A DNA stretch of 64,000 bases from assembly GCA_023539445.1 (NCBI GenBank), contig JAKCEW010000001.1, positions 177,503 through 241,502 of the forward strand. Reading direction: 5' to 3'. Source of the DNA: Candidatus Terraquivivens yellowstonensis (GTDB lineage: Archaea > Thermoproteota > Nitrososphaeria_A > Caldarchaeales > Wolframiiraptoraceae). The position numbers were made by a program, and so were the translations under genes. Below, piece after piece: positions 9,150 to 18,070 of the stretch; positions within the stretch are counted from its first letter, which is position 1, and the number at the start of each line of letters is the position of its first letter. Under the pieces are notes generated by a model. The model was given only the letters and a program-made list of their open reading frames with translations, made no database searches and was not told the origin of the DNA.

Positions 9150-9827
9150 TCACGACATACTCTGACGTAACTCTACTAATTTATCCGCTAGTAATATAGC
9201 GTTCTCCTTAAGCTTATTTTCCGTGTTATTAACCCAAATAGCCTTTATGGATCCCCTTTCTATCAATAACCTGTAGAGCTCCCTTACTTCTTCCTGTAAG
9301 CGTGAATCAAGCTCATAGGATAAGTCGGCTGAATGCGCCTTGCTAGATTTTGATATGGCACGTCTTAACCTCACCTCTTCCTCCACATCAACAATTATGT
9401 ATATATCTGGTCTAACAAATATGTCCTGACCTAAATTCTCAAACAATTTGAGAAGTTTTTCAACATCTTCAAAATTTGCTGCCTTTCCATGCTTGGTTTT
9501 TAGGATCGCAATTCCATAAACTATCGAGCATAGGTAATATCTATCTATAAACTCGAAATGTGGCCTAAAATTATCTATCTGCATTCTTATGAGCTTAGAA
9601 TCGTCAGCTGTGTTGGCGGCAAAGAGAAGCATCCTAGTAAACCCATCAACCCCTTGCGTGTTTCCATACTCTAAAGCAAACCTGCCCGTCTGAGTATCTC
9701 CTGGTGTCTTATAAGTCTCGACACGGTAACCTTTTTTTGATAACAAATCCTTCACGGCACACATCAAGCTCGTCTTTCCAGAGCCGTCAGTCCCTTCCCA
9801 AACCACGATTAAGGTTTCTTTAGACAA
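9150..9827 (-). CDS. tmk: Thymidylate kinase
   Basis: 225 aa from TTG at 9827. Phosphorylates dTMP to dTDP. Walker A EGTDGSGKTSL (11-21), the DR(Y) motif in FIDRYYLCSIVYG and a long lid region rich in charged residues are visible. Slightly longer than typical Tmk. First gene of the tmk-thpR-cca-kinase run, with 10-nt gaps that suggest an operon. Confidence 0.87.
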   Translation of the reverse strand: MSKETLIVVWEGTDGSGKTSLMCAVKDLLSKKGYRVETYKTPGDTQTGRFALEYGNTQGVDGFTRMLLFAANTADDSKLIRMQIDNFRPHFEFIDRYYLCSIVYGIAILKTKHGKAANFEDVEKLLKLFENLGQDIFVRPDIYIIVDVEEEVRLRRAISKSSKAHSADLSYELDSRLQEEVRELYRLLIERGSIKAIWVNNTENKLKENAILLADKLVELRQSMS

Positions 9828-9934
9828 ACGCCATTCACCATTTAAACGAGGCCTTTCTCCGAATCCTCATACACTCTATATAAGCTTACTTAGCAAAAGA
9901 GGTTTAGCAACTCAGAAACATTTATCGAGAACCA

Positions 9935-9944
9935 CCTTTTAAGA
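9935..9944 (+). promoter_or_regulatory. TATA-like box for rpo12
   Basis: CCTTTTAAGA element about 19-28 nt before the rpo12 ATG (9963), consistent with a leaderless archaeal promoter. Inferred from position and composition only. Confidence 0.35.
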
Positions 9945-9962
9945 CATCACGGGTGACGGACA

Positions 9963-10154
9963 ATGTCCGAGCAACGTATATTATATGAGTGTGTCTGGTG
10001 TAGGAGGGTATTCGAGAAGGACAAGTTATCGAAGGTCTCTGAGACGAGATGCCCATACTGCGGCTTTAATGTCATCAAAAAATCGAAGGCTGGAAGGACG
10101 AAGCTTATAGAAACATCAAAGATAGATACAGAGAGCAAAGGTCTCATCAGCTAG
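9963..10154 (+). CDS. rpo12: DNA-directed RNA polymerase subunit Rpo12 (RpoP)
   Basis: 63 aa. Zinc-ribbon subunit of the archaeal RNA polymerase, homologous to eukaryotic Rpb12. Cysteines C10, C13, C30 and C33 form the CxxC...CPYCG ribbon, followed by a basic tail as in crenarchaeal RpoP. The C-terminus is about 12 residues longer than the Sulfolobus protein. Its stop codon overlaps the end of the convergent gene at 10151 by 4 nt. Confidence 0.8.
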   Translation: MSEQRILYECVWCRRVFEKDKLSKVSETRCPYCGFNVIKKSKAGRTKLIETSKIDTESKGLIS

Positions 10155-10834
10155 CTAATGAGGGGATAAACTTCTTCGAATATGCATTGTACGAAATCCT
10201 CCTCCGGCATCTTGGTAAATGATGTAACAACGCAGTTTCGTGTCAATCCCATTACTGCGCTGTTCCTTCTGCTTGTAAAAACTATGTACCATATCTTCCC
10301 GTGTGCTAGGTATTCTTCATATAAGGGCGAATTCTTGAGTGCATCACCATAAAGCGCAAGCTTGTTCACGGAAGGTATGTCAATGTTGTCAAAGTATATG
10401 ACTTTTGTTCCCTCTGGATTTCTTTCGTGAAACTCTTGAAGTGTTTCAGGCTTAATGTTCGCCTCAACTATTGCCTTATAAGATAAGAATAGTAGTTGGC
10501 TAAGCATGGATGCTATTGCATTAGCAAAATGCTTCTCTTGAACTACCGTAAGTAGCAATTTATCCTTAAGCTTGCTGAATATTATTCTAGCATCTACAGT
10601 CTTAAGTACGGGTCTAAGTTTACCACGCTGGTTGACATAGATTAGCTTATCCCTGCTTATTATGCCTGATAAATGTTCACCCTCGATTTTGAGGTCTCTC
10701 ACTTCCACTAACAACTCGAATTCTTCTTCACCCTCCTTCTGAATTTCAACGGACCTATAATCCCTTAATTTATCCGCTAATTCCTCTAACGATGTGTCGA
10801 CTTTAATCCTGAATATCTTGGCAGCTAGCGGCAT
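10151..10834 (-). CDS. Conserved-looking hypothetical protein
   Basis: 227 aa, not recognised. The N-terminal half (1-90) is rich in short charged beta-strand-like segments (VEIQKEGEEEFELLVEV); the middle (about 112-140) has a hydrophobic helix-like stretch, AIASMLSQLLFLSYKAIVEA, too polar to be a clear membrane helix. No cysteine cluster, P-loop or catalytic signature was seen. Probably soluble. Transcribed towards rpo12, with a 4-nt overlap of the two 3' ends. A perfect 16-bp palindrome lies 56 nt before its start. Confidence 0.6.
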   Translation of the reverse strand: MPLAAKIFRIKVDTSLEELADKLRDYRSVEIQKEGEEEFELLVEVRDLKIEGEHLSGIISRDKLIYVNQRGKLRPVLKTVDARIIFSKLKDKLLLTVVQEKHFANAIASMLSQLLFLSYKAIVEANIKPETLQEFHERNPEGTKVIYFDNIDIPSVNKLALYGDALKNSPLYEEYLAHGKIWYIVFTSRRNSAVMGLTRNCVVTSFTKMPEEDFVQCIFEEVYPLIS

Positions 10835-10889
10835 CCCAAACAGCCGAGAACTTTAAGAATCCATAGCCTATTTTACCTTTTAATTGTTG

Positions 10890-10905
10890 ATAAACACGTG
10901 TTTAT
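10890..10905. repeat. Perfect 16-bp palindrome upstream of the 227-aa gene
   Basis: ATAAACACGTGTTTAT is identical to its reverse complement. It lies 56 nt before the start codon at 10834 in an otherwise gene-free 154-nt gap, so it is placed like an operator for a dimeric regulator. Function inferred only from position and symmetry. Confidence 0.5.
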
Positions 10906-10988
10906 ATTAACAACTTACCCAACAAGACTATCTGCGTCCTTGGCTTTTTGTGTAAGTAAAAGAGACCTCCAGAAATTAATAGGTAAGC

Positions 10989-11255
10989 CTAAGGGGTGGT
11001 ATACTCTACCAGTTTAGCCTCCTTAAGCTTACCGATTAATTCTGAGAGTGCCTCCTTTACTTCCCCTGTATCCCTGTTCACTGCCTCTGCAATCTCTTTG
11101 GTAAGCTCATCGAATGTCTTACCATCGCATACGTTCCAAATGTATACGACAATTTCGCTCGCGATATAGGCTTCATTGTCTTCGTTAACTAGTAGCAGTT
11201 TTCCCTCTTCATCCCTTAATGCTGTACCCTTACGGGTTATCCTGATACTTTCCAT
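10989..11255 (-). CDS. PqqD-like small protein
   Basis: 88 aa. Resembles PqqD/peptide-chaperone winged-helix domains: N-terminal strands (TALRDEEGKLLLVNED), the WNxxDGKTFDEL core around 45-55, and a C-terminal helix-strand LIGKLKEAKLVEY. In known systems PqqD domains present a precursor peptide to a radical SAM enzyme. No such enzyme or precursor is adjacent; the nearest radical SAM gene is at 30-31 kb and is of AmrS type. May therefore act alone or as a transcription-related wHTH. Confidence 0.7.
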   Translation of the reverse strand: MESIRITRKGTALRDEEGKLLLVNEDNEAYIASEIVVYIWNVCDGKTFDELTKEIAEAVNRDTGEVKEALSELIGKLKEAKLVEYTTP

Positions 11256-11751
11256 GAACTTTCTATAAAGTCATACTATTTAAAGCATTCCTTCGGACTA
11301 ATTCTGCAGAACATACCATGCGTATGACTCCTTCAAACGATTTTTCCTAAAAATAATAGGCATACAACCGTGATGATTTTTCAATTCCGTGAAATTTATG
11401 TTGAAAATTCTGAAGGCAGCTTGTCGTACTGCCTAATCAGTATAACTTTCGCCGATTCTGTAGCCTAAAAGATACCCAGCGTTACCGTAGGAAGGAAAAG
11501 CGCATTCAAAGCCAATACGTTCTTTTTGACCTGTATTTAAGAAATGTTTCGGTAACATGGCTAAGTCGTACAAGTAAGTTGACGACCGCCGCATGCCCCA
11601 TGTTAGGGTAACGCGAAGGCATGGTATTTATGTGTCTAATTGACGAAAAATTGATTTTTTAATTTTTAAAAAACCGGCAAAATGATGTGCATTTTGTATA
11701 AATGCTTAATAATAAGTCATTTTATTGACACAATAACAAAGGTGTAACCTG
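11256..11751. other. Gene-poor 496-nt intergenic region
   Basis: No convincing gene. It holds AT-rich sequence before the asparagine synthetase start, including a long A/T run at about 11650-11670 and a TATA-like stretch near 11700, so it probably contains that gene's promoter. A 31-codon frame beginning at 11374 and imperfect C/D-box-like elements at 11370-11413 were judged too weak to call. Confidence 0.5.
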
Positions 11752-12741
11752 ATGGAGAAGCTAACATTCGCCGAATTGGAAAAACTGGAGAGGTCCTACC
11801 TTCTTGTTAGGACTCCAAAAATGAAGACCGTGCTGAAGGTACAAGCTGAAATATTTAAGGGGATAAGGGATTATTTAGATTCGGAAGGCTTTACGGAACT
11901 CTTGCCACCGATAATAGGTCCAGTTACGGATCCTGGTATAAGGGGGGCTAAGCAGGTTACAATAGATTTCTACGGCAAAGAGTACAAAGTGATGAGTAGC
12001 GCAATACTTTACAAACAGATGATGGCAACGGCTCTAGGAAAGATATACTTCTTTTCGCCCAACGTTAGGCTCGAACCGCTTGAGACGGCTTACACTGGTA
12101 GGCACCTCGTGGAGTTCGTTCAAGTAGACGTCGAAGAGGCATATGTTGATTATCATGGTGCGATGAGGACGGCCGAGAGACTGTTAGCACACACACTTGG
12201 CTACGTTAAAGATGCCTGCCTTAGACAACTTGAGGAATTAGGTAGGGACTTAAAGGTATACAAACCGCCATATCCTAGGCTGACCTATTCCGAAGCTTTG
12301 GAAATACTCGCTAAGAACGGACATCGTATTAAATACGGTATTGAGATACCTTGGGAAGCGGAAGAACTGTTATCGAAGCTGATGCCCGAGCCCTTCTTCA
12401 TAATGGAATACCCGAAAGGTTCAAGAGGTTTCTACGATATGGAAGATCCTGCGAGACCTGGGATACTTAGAGATTTTGACCTACTCTATCCCGAAGGTTA
12501 CGGCGAAGCAGTATCCGGAGCTGAGCGCGAATACACTTACGAGAAAGTAGTTGAAAGGATGCGTGAGAATGGTGAGGATCCAGCTAAGTATGGTTGGTAT
12601 CTTGAAATGCTTCGAGAAGGCATAGTACCTACGTCTGGATTTGGAATAGGGGTAGAAAGGCTCACTAGGTTTATATGCGGTTTAAGAACCGTTTGGGAAG
12701 CAAGGCCTTACCCGAAGGTGGCAGGAATATATTCGCCATAG
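11752..12741 (+). CDS. Archaeal asparagine synthetase related to AsnRS (AS-AR type)
   Basis: 329 aa. Class II aminoacyl-tRNA synthetase catalytic core without an anticodon-binding domain: it starts directly at the core and shows motif 2-like region FFSPNVRLEPLETAYTGRHLVEF and motif 3 SGFGIGVERLTRFICG near the C-terminus. In Pyrococcus this family makes asparagine from aspartate, ammonia and ATP. That role fits here, since a full AspRS with an anticodon domain is present at 53.7 kb. Followed after 44 nt by NAD synthase, another ATP/ammonia-using ligase. Confidence 0.85.
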   Translation: MEKLTFAELEKLERSYLLVRTPKMKTVLKVQAEIFKGIRDYLDSEGFTELLPPIIGPVTDPGIRGAKQVTIDFYGKEYKVMSSAILYKQMMATALGKIYFFSPNVRLEPLETAYTGRHLVEFVQVDVEEAYVDYHGAMRTAERLLAHTLGYVKDACLRQLEELGRDLKVYKPPYPRLTYSEALEILAKNGHRIKYGIEIPWEAEELLSKLMPEPFFIMEYPKGSRGFYDMEDPARPGILRDFDLLYPEGYGEAVSGAEREYTYEKVVERMRENGEDPAKYGWYLEMLREGIVPTSGFGIGVERLTRFICGLRTVWEARPYPKVAGIYSP

Positions 12742-12785
12742 TTCAAAAATAATTTAATATACAACACATAATATAGTTGACGAAC

Positions 12786-13601
12786 ATGGTATCTGCCGCC
12801 GAGGTCTTAAAGATTAATGCGAGCGAGACCAAAGCATTAATCCTTGAATTCTTAAGGAATTTACTCGAAGAGTCTGGTGCAGATGGTTATGTCTTGGGTC
12901 TGAGCGGTGGTGTCGATTCTTCAGTTGTGGCTAAACTTTGCGTTGAAGCGGTTGGACGGAAAAAAGTACTAGGTCTTTTTATGCCCTCCGATACGACACC
13001 CCAAGAGGATGCACTGGATGCGGAGCGTTTTGCATCTATGCTGGATATAGAATATGAAGTTATAGACATCACATCGATTTCGGATTATTTGGCCAATATA
13101 TGCAAGCACGGGCCTCAGGCATCGGTCTTGGCTAAAGGCAACATAAAGCCTAGGGTCAGAATGACCCTGCTGTATTATCACGCGAACATATTGAATAGGC
13201 TGGTAGCTGGTACGGGAAATAGAAGCGAACTCTTAATTGGGTATTACACAAAATACGGAGATGGTGGCGTTGATTGCCTACCGATTGGCAATCTGTACAA
13301 AACACAAGTGAGACAACTAGCAGAACATTTAGGAATACCGTCGAACATAATTTGGAAGACACCAACAGCCGGACTTTGGAAAGGTCAGACGGATGAAGGT
13401 GAGATAGGCTTAAAGTATGAACAGCTTGATTTGCTTCTATATTACTTGTGCGATTTGGGCATGGATATCGAAGCGGCATCGAAATTAGTTAATATACAAA
13501 CGGAACTGGCGAAGAACGTTCTTATGCGTATAAAAAGGAGTGAACATAAAAGACGGCCTATACCAATGCCACCTATTCCCGCTCCGCTCATGCAGAGATA
13601 A
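12786..13601 (+). CDS. nadE: NAD+ synthase
   Basis: 271 aa from ATG at 12786 (a TTG three codons earlier is possible). Converts nicotinate adenine dinucleotide to NAD+. PP-loop motif LSGGVDSSVVAKL near residues 40-52, and the downstream deamido-NAD-binding region with TPTAGLWKGQTDEGEIG. No glutaminase domain, so it is the ammonia-dependent form. A TATA-like AATTTAATAT lies about 30 nt upstream. Its 3' end overlaps the convergent EVE gene by 14 nt. Confidence 0.93.
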   Translation: MVSAAEVLKINASETKALILEFLRNLLEESGADGYVLGLSGGVDSSVVAKLCVEAVGRKKVLGLFMPSDTTPQEDALDAERFASMLDIEYEVIDITSISDYLANICKHGPQASVLAKGNIKPRVRMTLLYYHANILNRLVAGTGNRSELLIGYYTKYGDGGVDCLPIGNLYKTQVRQLAEHLGIPSNIIWKTPTAGLWKGQTDEGEIGLKYEQLDLLLYYLCDLGMDIEAASKLVNIQTELAKNVLMRIKRSEHKRRPIPMPPIPAPLMQR

Positions 13602-14037
13602 TGTACTCGAAATCTTCTTGAGTTATGGCCTTTATGCTCCCCCTAAAGCACCTGATATAGTTAGGTTTGCCTTTAAGGAAGCTTAACGTTGAAGCAAATT
13701 CTTCTATTGGTTTTAATTTTGGCCAGAACTCGGCAACCTTGAAGTCCACGGCAAGCTCAAAGAATATTGAAGGTTTGCCAAAAGCATAGAACATTTGGTC
13801 TGGTGTAAGCGGGTGAGGCTCTGTGGCCAGTTCTCCCCAACCACAGAAACCCCTCCCCTCAATACTTGTGGCATAGAAGACAGCCTTATCCCCTGGTTTA
13901 AGTTTCTTGATCCCACGTGTATTTTTGTTAAGCATCCAAAACTTGTTCTCAACCCTGTTTTTGATGATTGTTATTGCTGAAACAACGTTCCTGTCATACT
14001 TATGATCCTTGGCTATAAATATCCAGTAATTTACCAC
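13588..14037 (-). CDS. EVE-domain protein
   Basis: 149 aa from GTG at 14037. A single EVE (PUA-like) domain begins at once with NYWIFIAKD, and includes the core KPGDKAVFYATS and the late GKPNYIRCFRGSIKAI. EVE domains bind modified bases in RNA or DNA. The protein stands alone and has no fused nuclease, so a housekeeping RNA role is as likely as defence. 14-nt tail-to-tail overlap with nadE. Confidence 0.8.
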   Translation of the reverse strand: MVNYWIFIAKDHKYDRNVVSAITIIKNRVENKFWMLNKNTRGIKKLKPGDKAVFYATSIEGRGFCGWGELATEPHPLTPDQMFYAFGKPSIFFELAVDFKVAEFWPKLKPIEEFASTLSFLKGKPNYIRCFRGSIKAITQEDFEYIISA

Positions 14038-14080
14038 AAAGTTTTACACATGCAGAAAAAAATATTTAAAATTTTTGCGG

Positions 14081-15901
14081 TCATAAAACTGTAACGGATT
14101 TTGCAAGGTTCCTGGGTTTGTCTGGATCTAAGCCCCTCTCAACTGCTAAGTAATATGCCAAGAGCTGGAACGGCAACACATAGATAATCGGGCTTAACAA
14201 TTCATGAACGTCCGGCAAGCCAATATAATCATCCGAGATTTCCATCAACTCTTTATCATCCTTGCTACCTATGGTTATTATCTTTGCACCTCTGGCTTTC
14301 ATCTCTTCGATATTCCCAATGATGGCCCTCCTAGTCTCATCCTTTGGACATACGAAGAACACCGGTACGCCCTTTTCTACAACGCTTATAGGTCCGTGCT
14401 TACTCTCGCCCGCAGGATATGCTATGCATGGTATGTAAGAAAGTTCCATGACCTTCAGTCTACCCTCAAACGCCGTTGCGGTACTTATCCCTCTACCAAG
14501 GAATATGAAAAACTTCTCTTTGGCATACTTCTTTGCCAACTCCTGCATATGTTCTTTCGTTTCTTCAAGAACATAATAGACCGTATCAGGTACCTCATAC
14601 AATCTCTCTTTAAACTCATCCATCTCATATTGTGCTATCTTGCCCCTTTTCTTTGCTAGCCTTAGGGCAAGTTGAGCAAGTACGATAAGTTGAGACGTGA
14701 AAGTCTTTGTCGCCGCAACACCGATTTCCGGCCCAGCGTTTTGTAGCAAGTAAGCCCTAGAGATTCTCGTCAAAGTTGATCCAACGACGTTTGTTATCCC
14801 AAGTATCGTCGCTGCCCTTAGTCTGGCAAACTCGAGCGCATTCAAAACATCAGCAGTTTCGCCGGACTGGCTTACAGCTAATATAACAGTCCCTATATCT
14901 ATGGAATGACCATAATTTTCTATAAACTCTGATGCTATCACCGGGTATGTTGTAAGTCTAGCCAGTTTTGAGAACATATAAGAGGCGGCAAGGCATGCAT
15001 GGTATGACGTCCCAGCCGCTATCATGAAAACTTTCTCGCCTCTATCTAAAAACTCCGTCAGAAGGTCCACGTAGGTGTCTTGCAATCTAAGGGCACTCCT
15101 TATGGTTAGAGGTTGTTCAAATATTTCTTTTAAAGTATAATGCGGAAAGCCTTGTTTCTCAGCCATCTCCAAAGTCCAATTGAGCACAATTGGATTTCTA
15201 ATGACCTTTGTACCATCTTTAACGCGGTAAATTTCATAAGATTTCGCGGTGACGACAGCAACCTCTCCATTTTGGAGGATGACTGCCCTATTGGTCTCGT
15301 CTATAAAGGCAGCAGCATCTGAAGCAACGAACATACACCCCTCGCCTATCCCTATTAGGAGTGGCATGTCTTGCTTAGCAACCAAAATCTTATCGGGCTC
15401 TCCAACATATATGGTGGCAAGAGCATAAGATCCGCTCAATCTTTTTATTGCGTTAACAAAGGCTGAGAAAAAATTCTCCCCCCTCTTTAAATTCTCTTCC
15501 AAAAGGTGAGCGACAATTTCTGTATCCGTCTTCGATACGAATTTATGATTGAGATCAAGTAGTTCTTTCTTGAGTTCCATAAAATTCTCTATTACCCCGT
15601 TGTGTACTACTGCCAGCTTATTATCACAATCTGTATGTGGATGGGCGTTAACCTTTGATGGGGCACCATGTGTTGCCCACCTTGTATGCGCTATGCCTAT
15701 ATTGCCGGGCATATCGTTGAAATTCAGTCTTTCGTTAACTTCATCTATTTTCCCTTGGTCTTTTTTTACATAAAGAATACCATTAAATATCGTGGCCATA
15801 CCGGCCGAGTCGTATCCCCTATACTCTAGGCGCTTAAGTGACTTGTAAAGTATGCCAGCAACAGCCCTGCCGTCTGTTACGCAACCTGTTATACCGCACA
15901 T
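14081..15901 (-). CDS. glmS: Glutamine--fructose-6-phosphate aminotransferase (isomerizing)
   Basis: 606 aa starting at the ATG at 15901, chosen because the mature enzyme needs Cys directly after the initiator Met (MCGITG). N-terminal Ntn glutaminase domain (Cys2, HTRWATHG, HNGVIENF), then two SIS sugar-isomerase domains (around 290-430 and 455-590) with SQSGETADVL and the C-terminal KSVTVL. Makes glucosamine-6-phosphate for UDP-GlcNAc and surface glycans. Full length, single gene unit. Confidence 0.96.
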   Translation of the reverse strand: MCGITGCVTDGRAVAGILYKSLKRLEYRGYDSAGMATIFNGILYVKKDQGKIDEVNERLNFNDMPGNIGIAHTRWATHGAPSKVNAHPHTDCDNKLAVVHNGVIENFMELKKELLDLNHKFVSKTDTEIVAHLLEENLKRGENFFSAFVNAIKRLSGSYALATIYVGEPDKILVAKQDMPLLIGIGEGCMFVASDAAAFIDETNRAVILQNGEVAVVTAKSYEIYRVKDGTKVIRNPIVLNWTLEMAEKQGFPHYTLKEIFEQPLTIRSALRLQDTYVDLLTEFLDRGEKVFMIAAGTSYHACLAASYMFSKLARLTTYPVIASEFIENYGHSIDIGTVILAVSQSGETADVLNALEFARLRAATILGITNVVGSTLTRISRAYLLQNAGPEIGVAATKTFTSQLIVLAQLALRLAKKRGKIAQYEMDEFKERLYEVPDTVYYVLEETKEHMQELAKKYAKEKFFIFLGRGISTATAFEGRLKVMELSYIPCIAYPAGESKHGPISVVEKGVPVFFVCPKDETRRAIIGNIEEMKARGAKIITIGSKDDKELMEISDDYIGLPDVHELLSPIIYVLPFQLLAYYLAVERGLDPDKPRNLAKSVTVL

Positions 15902-16145
15902 GTTTTTCACATATCGGGCTTTCTAGGACTTGATAAGCTTAATTATATTCAACCTATTAGAATAAGGACGGCCAAAAATTCTAAAGACTTCGTACATATC
16001 ATTCGATAAACTAGAAAACCGTTCTCTTAAGCACCAAACGGTAGATTCATAAGATTATTAGGGTATAACGCGTGAACTATGCGGAGGCAGGATTGATAAA
16101 AAGGTATTAGTCTTTGCTGAATTCCTTTCCTCTGGGTCGTAGGAC

Positions 16146-16934
16146 TTGGTAAGGTTTTCCTTAAGACGTATTCAAGAAAGGCTTGTCCCAAAATCCGAAA
16201 ACCAAAGCCAAGGTAATATAGACACCCAAAATTATGAAATTCTGGTACAAAAGATTGAGGACTCTTTAACAAACCTGTCCGTCCAGGTTAATAAGCTACG
16301 GATGAGGTATCAGAATATGCTATCTAGAAGCAAAGAGTATTTTGAAAGATGTATAGATGCTTTAGTTGCTAGGGACAATGAAAGGGCCAAGATGTATGCT
16401 GTTGAAATAGTAGAAATAAAAAGGCTGGCTGACATAGTTGTGAGATGTTGCCTAGTCCTTGAGCAGATAAAGGTTAGGCTTGAAACAATATTAGAACTGG
16501 GCGAAGTGATGGGTCTGATAGTCCCATTAACCTCAATAATAGAGGCAGTTGAAAAGGAAGTATCGCTTGTCGTTCCCGAGGCATCGAATAGTCTCAGGGA
16601 ACTCGCGGAGACCATAGAAGACTTCACTTCCTCATCTTCAGCATATGTTGATACAACACCGACCGGTGATGTTCAGATCAATAAAGACGCAGAAAGCATC
16701 CTAGAAGAAGCAAGAAGAATAGCAGCAGAGCAGGTGAGGAAGAGCTTCCCAGAAGTGCCAGTTCTGACAGAAGAAGAACGCATGGTTTACTCCTACATCA
16801 TGAAGTGTGGTGATGAGTTAGACATAACAAAGTGTGCGTCAGAACTTGGACTTAATGTATCGCAAGTGAAGGTTGTTATAAGTAGCCTTCAAGAAAAAGG
16901 GTTAATAGAGGTGCAAAGTACCGAGATGACATGA
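16146..16934 (+). CDS. cdvB: CdvB-like ESCRT-III (Snf7) protein
   Basis: 262 aa from TTG at 16146. Membrane-remodelling filament protein for archaeal cell division. A basic N-terminal helix (RFSLRRIQERLV) precedes long Snf7-like helices (36-165, LRMRYQNMLSRSKEYFER). A proline-containing linker, SFPEVPVLTEEE (about 200-211), resembles the MIM2 motif that binds the MIT domain of CdvC. The C-terminal winged helix (DITKCASELGLNVSQVKVV) is where Sulfolobus CdvB contacts CdvA. Transcribed towards cdvC, with the stops 14 nt apart. No cdvA was found in the window. Confidence 0.85.
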   Translation: MVRFSLRRIQERLVPKSENQSQGNIDTQNYEILVQKIEDSLTNLSVQVNKLRMRYQNMLSRSKEYFERCIDALVARDNERAKMYAVEIVEIKRLADIVVRCCLVLEQIKVRLETILELGEVMGLIVPLTSIIEAVEKEVSLVVPEASNSLRELAETIEDFTSSSSAYVDTTPTGDVQINKDAESILEEARRIAAEQVRKSFPEVPVLTEEERMVYSYIMKCGDELDITKCASELGLNVSQVKVVISSLQEKGLIEVQSTEMT

Positions 16935-16948
16935 AATATTTTAAGTTT

Positions 16949-18070
16949 TTAAGTTGCGTACTTGGCCGCCCATTCTTCCAACTTCTTGAGGTTTTCCATA
17001 ATTATTGATGACTTCCTCTTACTAATGACCTCTAAGAAATCCTGCATTTCTATCGCTCTAGGCTCCGTCTTTTCAGCGTTACCTTCTTCAAAAAATTCCC
17101 TAGCGACCTTCAGTTGGACTTCCATACAAATATCGTGAATATCGGCCGCTGAATATCCTTCCGTCATGACTGCAAGTTGCCATGTATCAACGGATTGGCC
17201 GAGTTTAAGGTCTTTGGTGTAGTAAGAAAATAAGGCAGCCCTAGCATTAAGATTTGGTAAAGGAACGTATATTCGCTTCTGAAAACGTCTGATGAATGGT
17301 TCATCAAGCATCCAAGGTTTATTTGTCGCTCCTATCACATACAAGTACTCCTTCTTACCCTTCTCGGTTAGACTATCCATCTCCTTTAGTAGCTGATTCC
17401 TTGCCCTAGCCTCACCGCCTACCTCGATATATCTAACAGATGTCAGCGAATCTATTTCGTCTATAAATATTATAGCTGCGCCCTGCTTTTTGCAAGCATT
17501 CCTAGCTGTCGCGAAAAGCTGTGCTATGTTTTTCTCGGACTCTCCCAACCATTTTGACATAACTGTTGCAGCATCCACGTAGAAGAATGCAGCATCCATT
17601 TCATTAGCAACGGCGGCGCCCACTAGTGTCTTACCGCAACCAGGAGGCCCAAATAACAGTATACCAGTAGGCCATCCTAAGGGGAATAATTCCGGCTTCA
17701 ACTTTGGGTATACTATGCTTTCCCTTATCGCCCTCTTAACCTCGTCTATTCCTATTATGTCTTCCCAGTTAACTCTAGGCCTATCCTTAAGTATCCATTC
17801 AGTCCCCTCTTCAACACCGGCGGCCTTAGCATCCCCCTCAGAAACAATAACCCTTTTTGCATCTATAAGCTGAAGCCTTCTTTGGTATTCGCGAATCTTC
17901 TCAAGATACACCGAACGTATTGTTTCGTCTTCTGTCATGAAATAAAGTTTCGTCAGAATGTCAATAGTCTCTTTGTACTTTACGTAGGCCTTTTCTTTTG
18001 CACCTATCCTATCTAAGTAAACGGCTTCCTTAGCCTTTTCAGCTGCCATTCTTTCAAGCTCGTTAAACAT
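16949..18070 (-). CDS. cdvC: CdvC, Vps4-like AAA ATPase
   Basis: 373 aa. N-terminal MIT domain (1-70, three helices with many Ala and charged residues), linker, then one AAA module. Walker A GPPGCGKT at 141-148, Walker [13 protein letters not shown], sensor IGATNKPW, arginine finger RRFQKR, and a Vps4-type C-terminal helix. It should disassemble CdvB filaments. Faces cdvB tail to tail and is divergent from the 444-aa gene across a 155-nt gap. Confidence 0.93.
   Translation of the reverse strand: MFNELERMAAEKAKEAVYLDRIGAKEKAYVKYKETIDILTKLYFMTEDETIRSVYLEKIREYQRRLQLIDAKRVIVSEGDAKAAGVEEGTEWILKDRPRVNWEDIIGIDEVKRAIRESIVYPKLKPELFPLGWPTGILLFGPPGCGKTLVGAAVANEMDAAFFYVDAATVMSKWLGESEKNIAQLFATARNACKKQGAAIIFIDEIDSLTSVRYIEVGGEARARNQLLKEMDSLTEKGKKEYLYVIGATNKPWMLDEPFIRRFQKRIYVPLPNLNARAALFSYYTKDLKLGQSVDTWQLAVMTEGYSAADIHDICMEVQLKVAREFFEEGNAEKTEPRAIEMQDFLEVISKRKSSIIMENLKKLEEWAAKYAT

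Noticed and set aside
11370..11413. C/D-box-like sequence (GTGATGA ... CTGA) in the 496-nt gap
   Set aside because: Box C and D are perfect, but C' (ATGTTGA) lacks a key A and leaves only 5 nt before D, too short for a guide.
11374..11469. 31-codon frame starting ATGATTTTTCAATTC
   Set aside because: Very short, no ribosome-binding site and no recognisable features.
13588..14037. EVE protein as part of a defence system
   Set aside because: No restriction, nuclease or other defence gene nearby; housekeeping neighbours only.
14204..14659. 151-codon frame on the plus strand
   Set aside because: Lies entirely opposite glmS in antisense; composition reflects the glmS codons.
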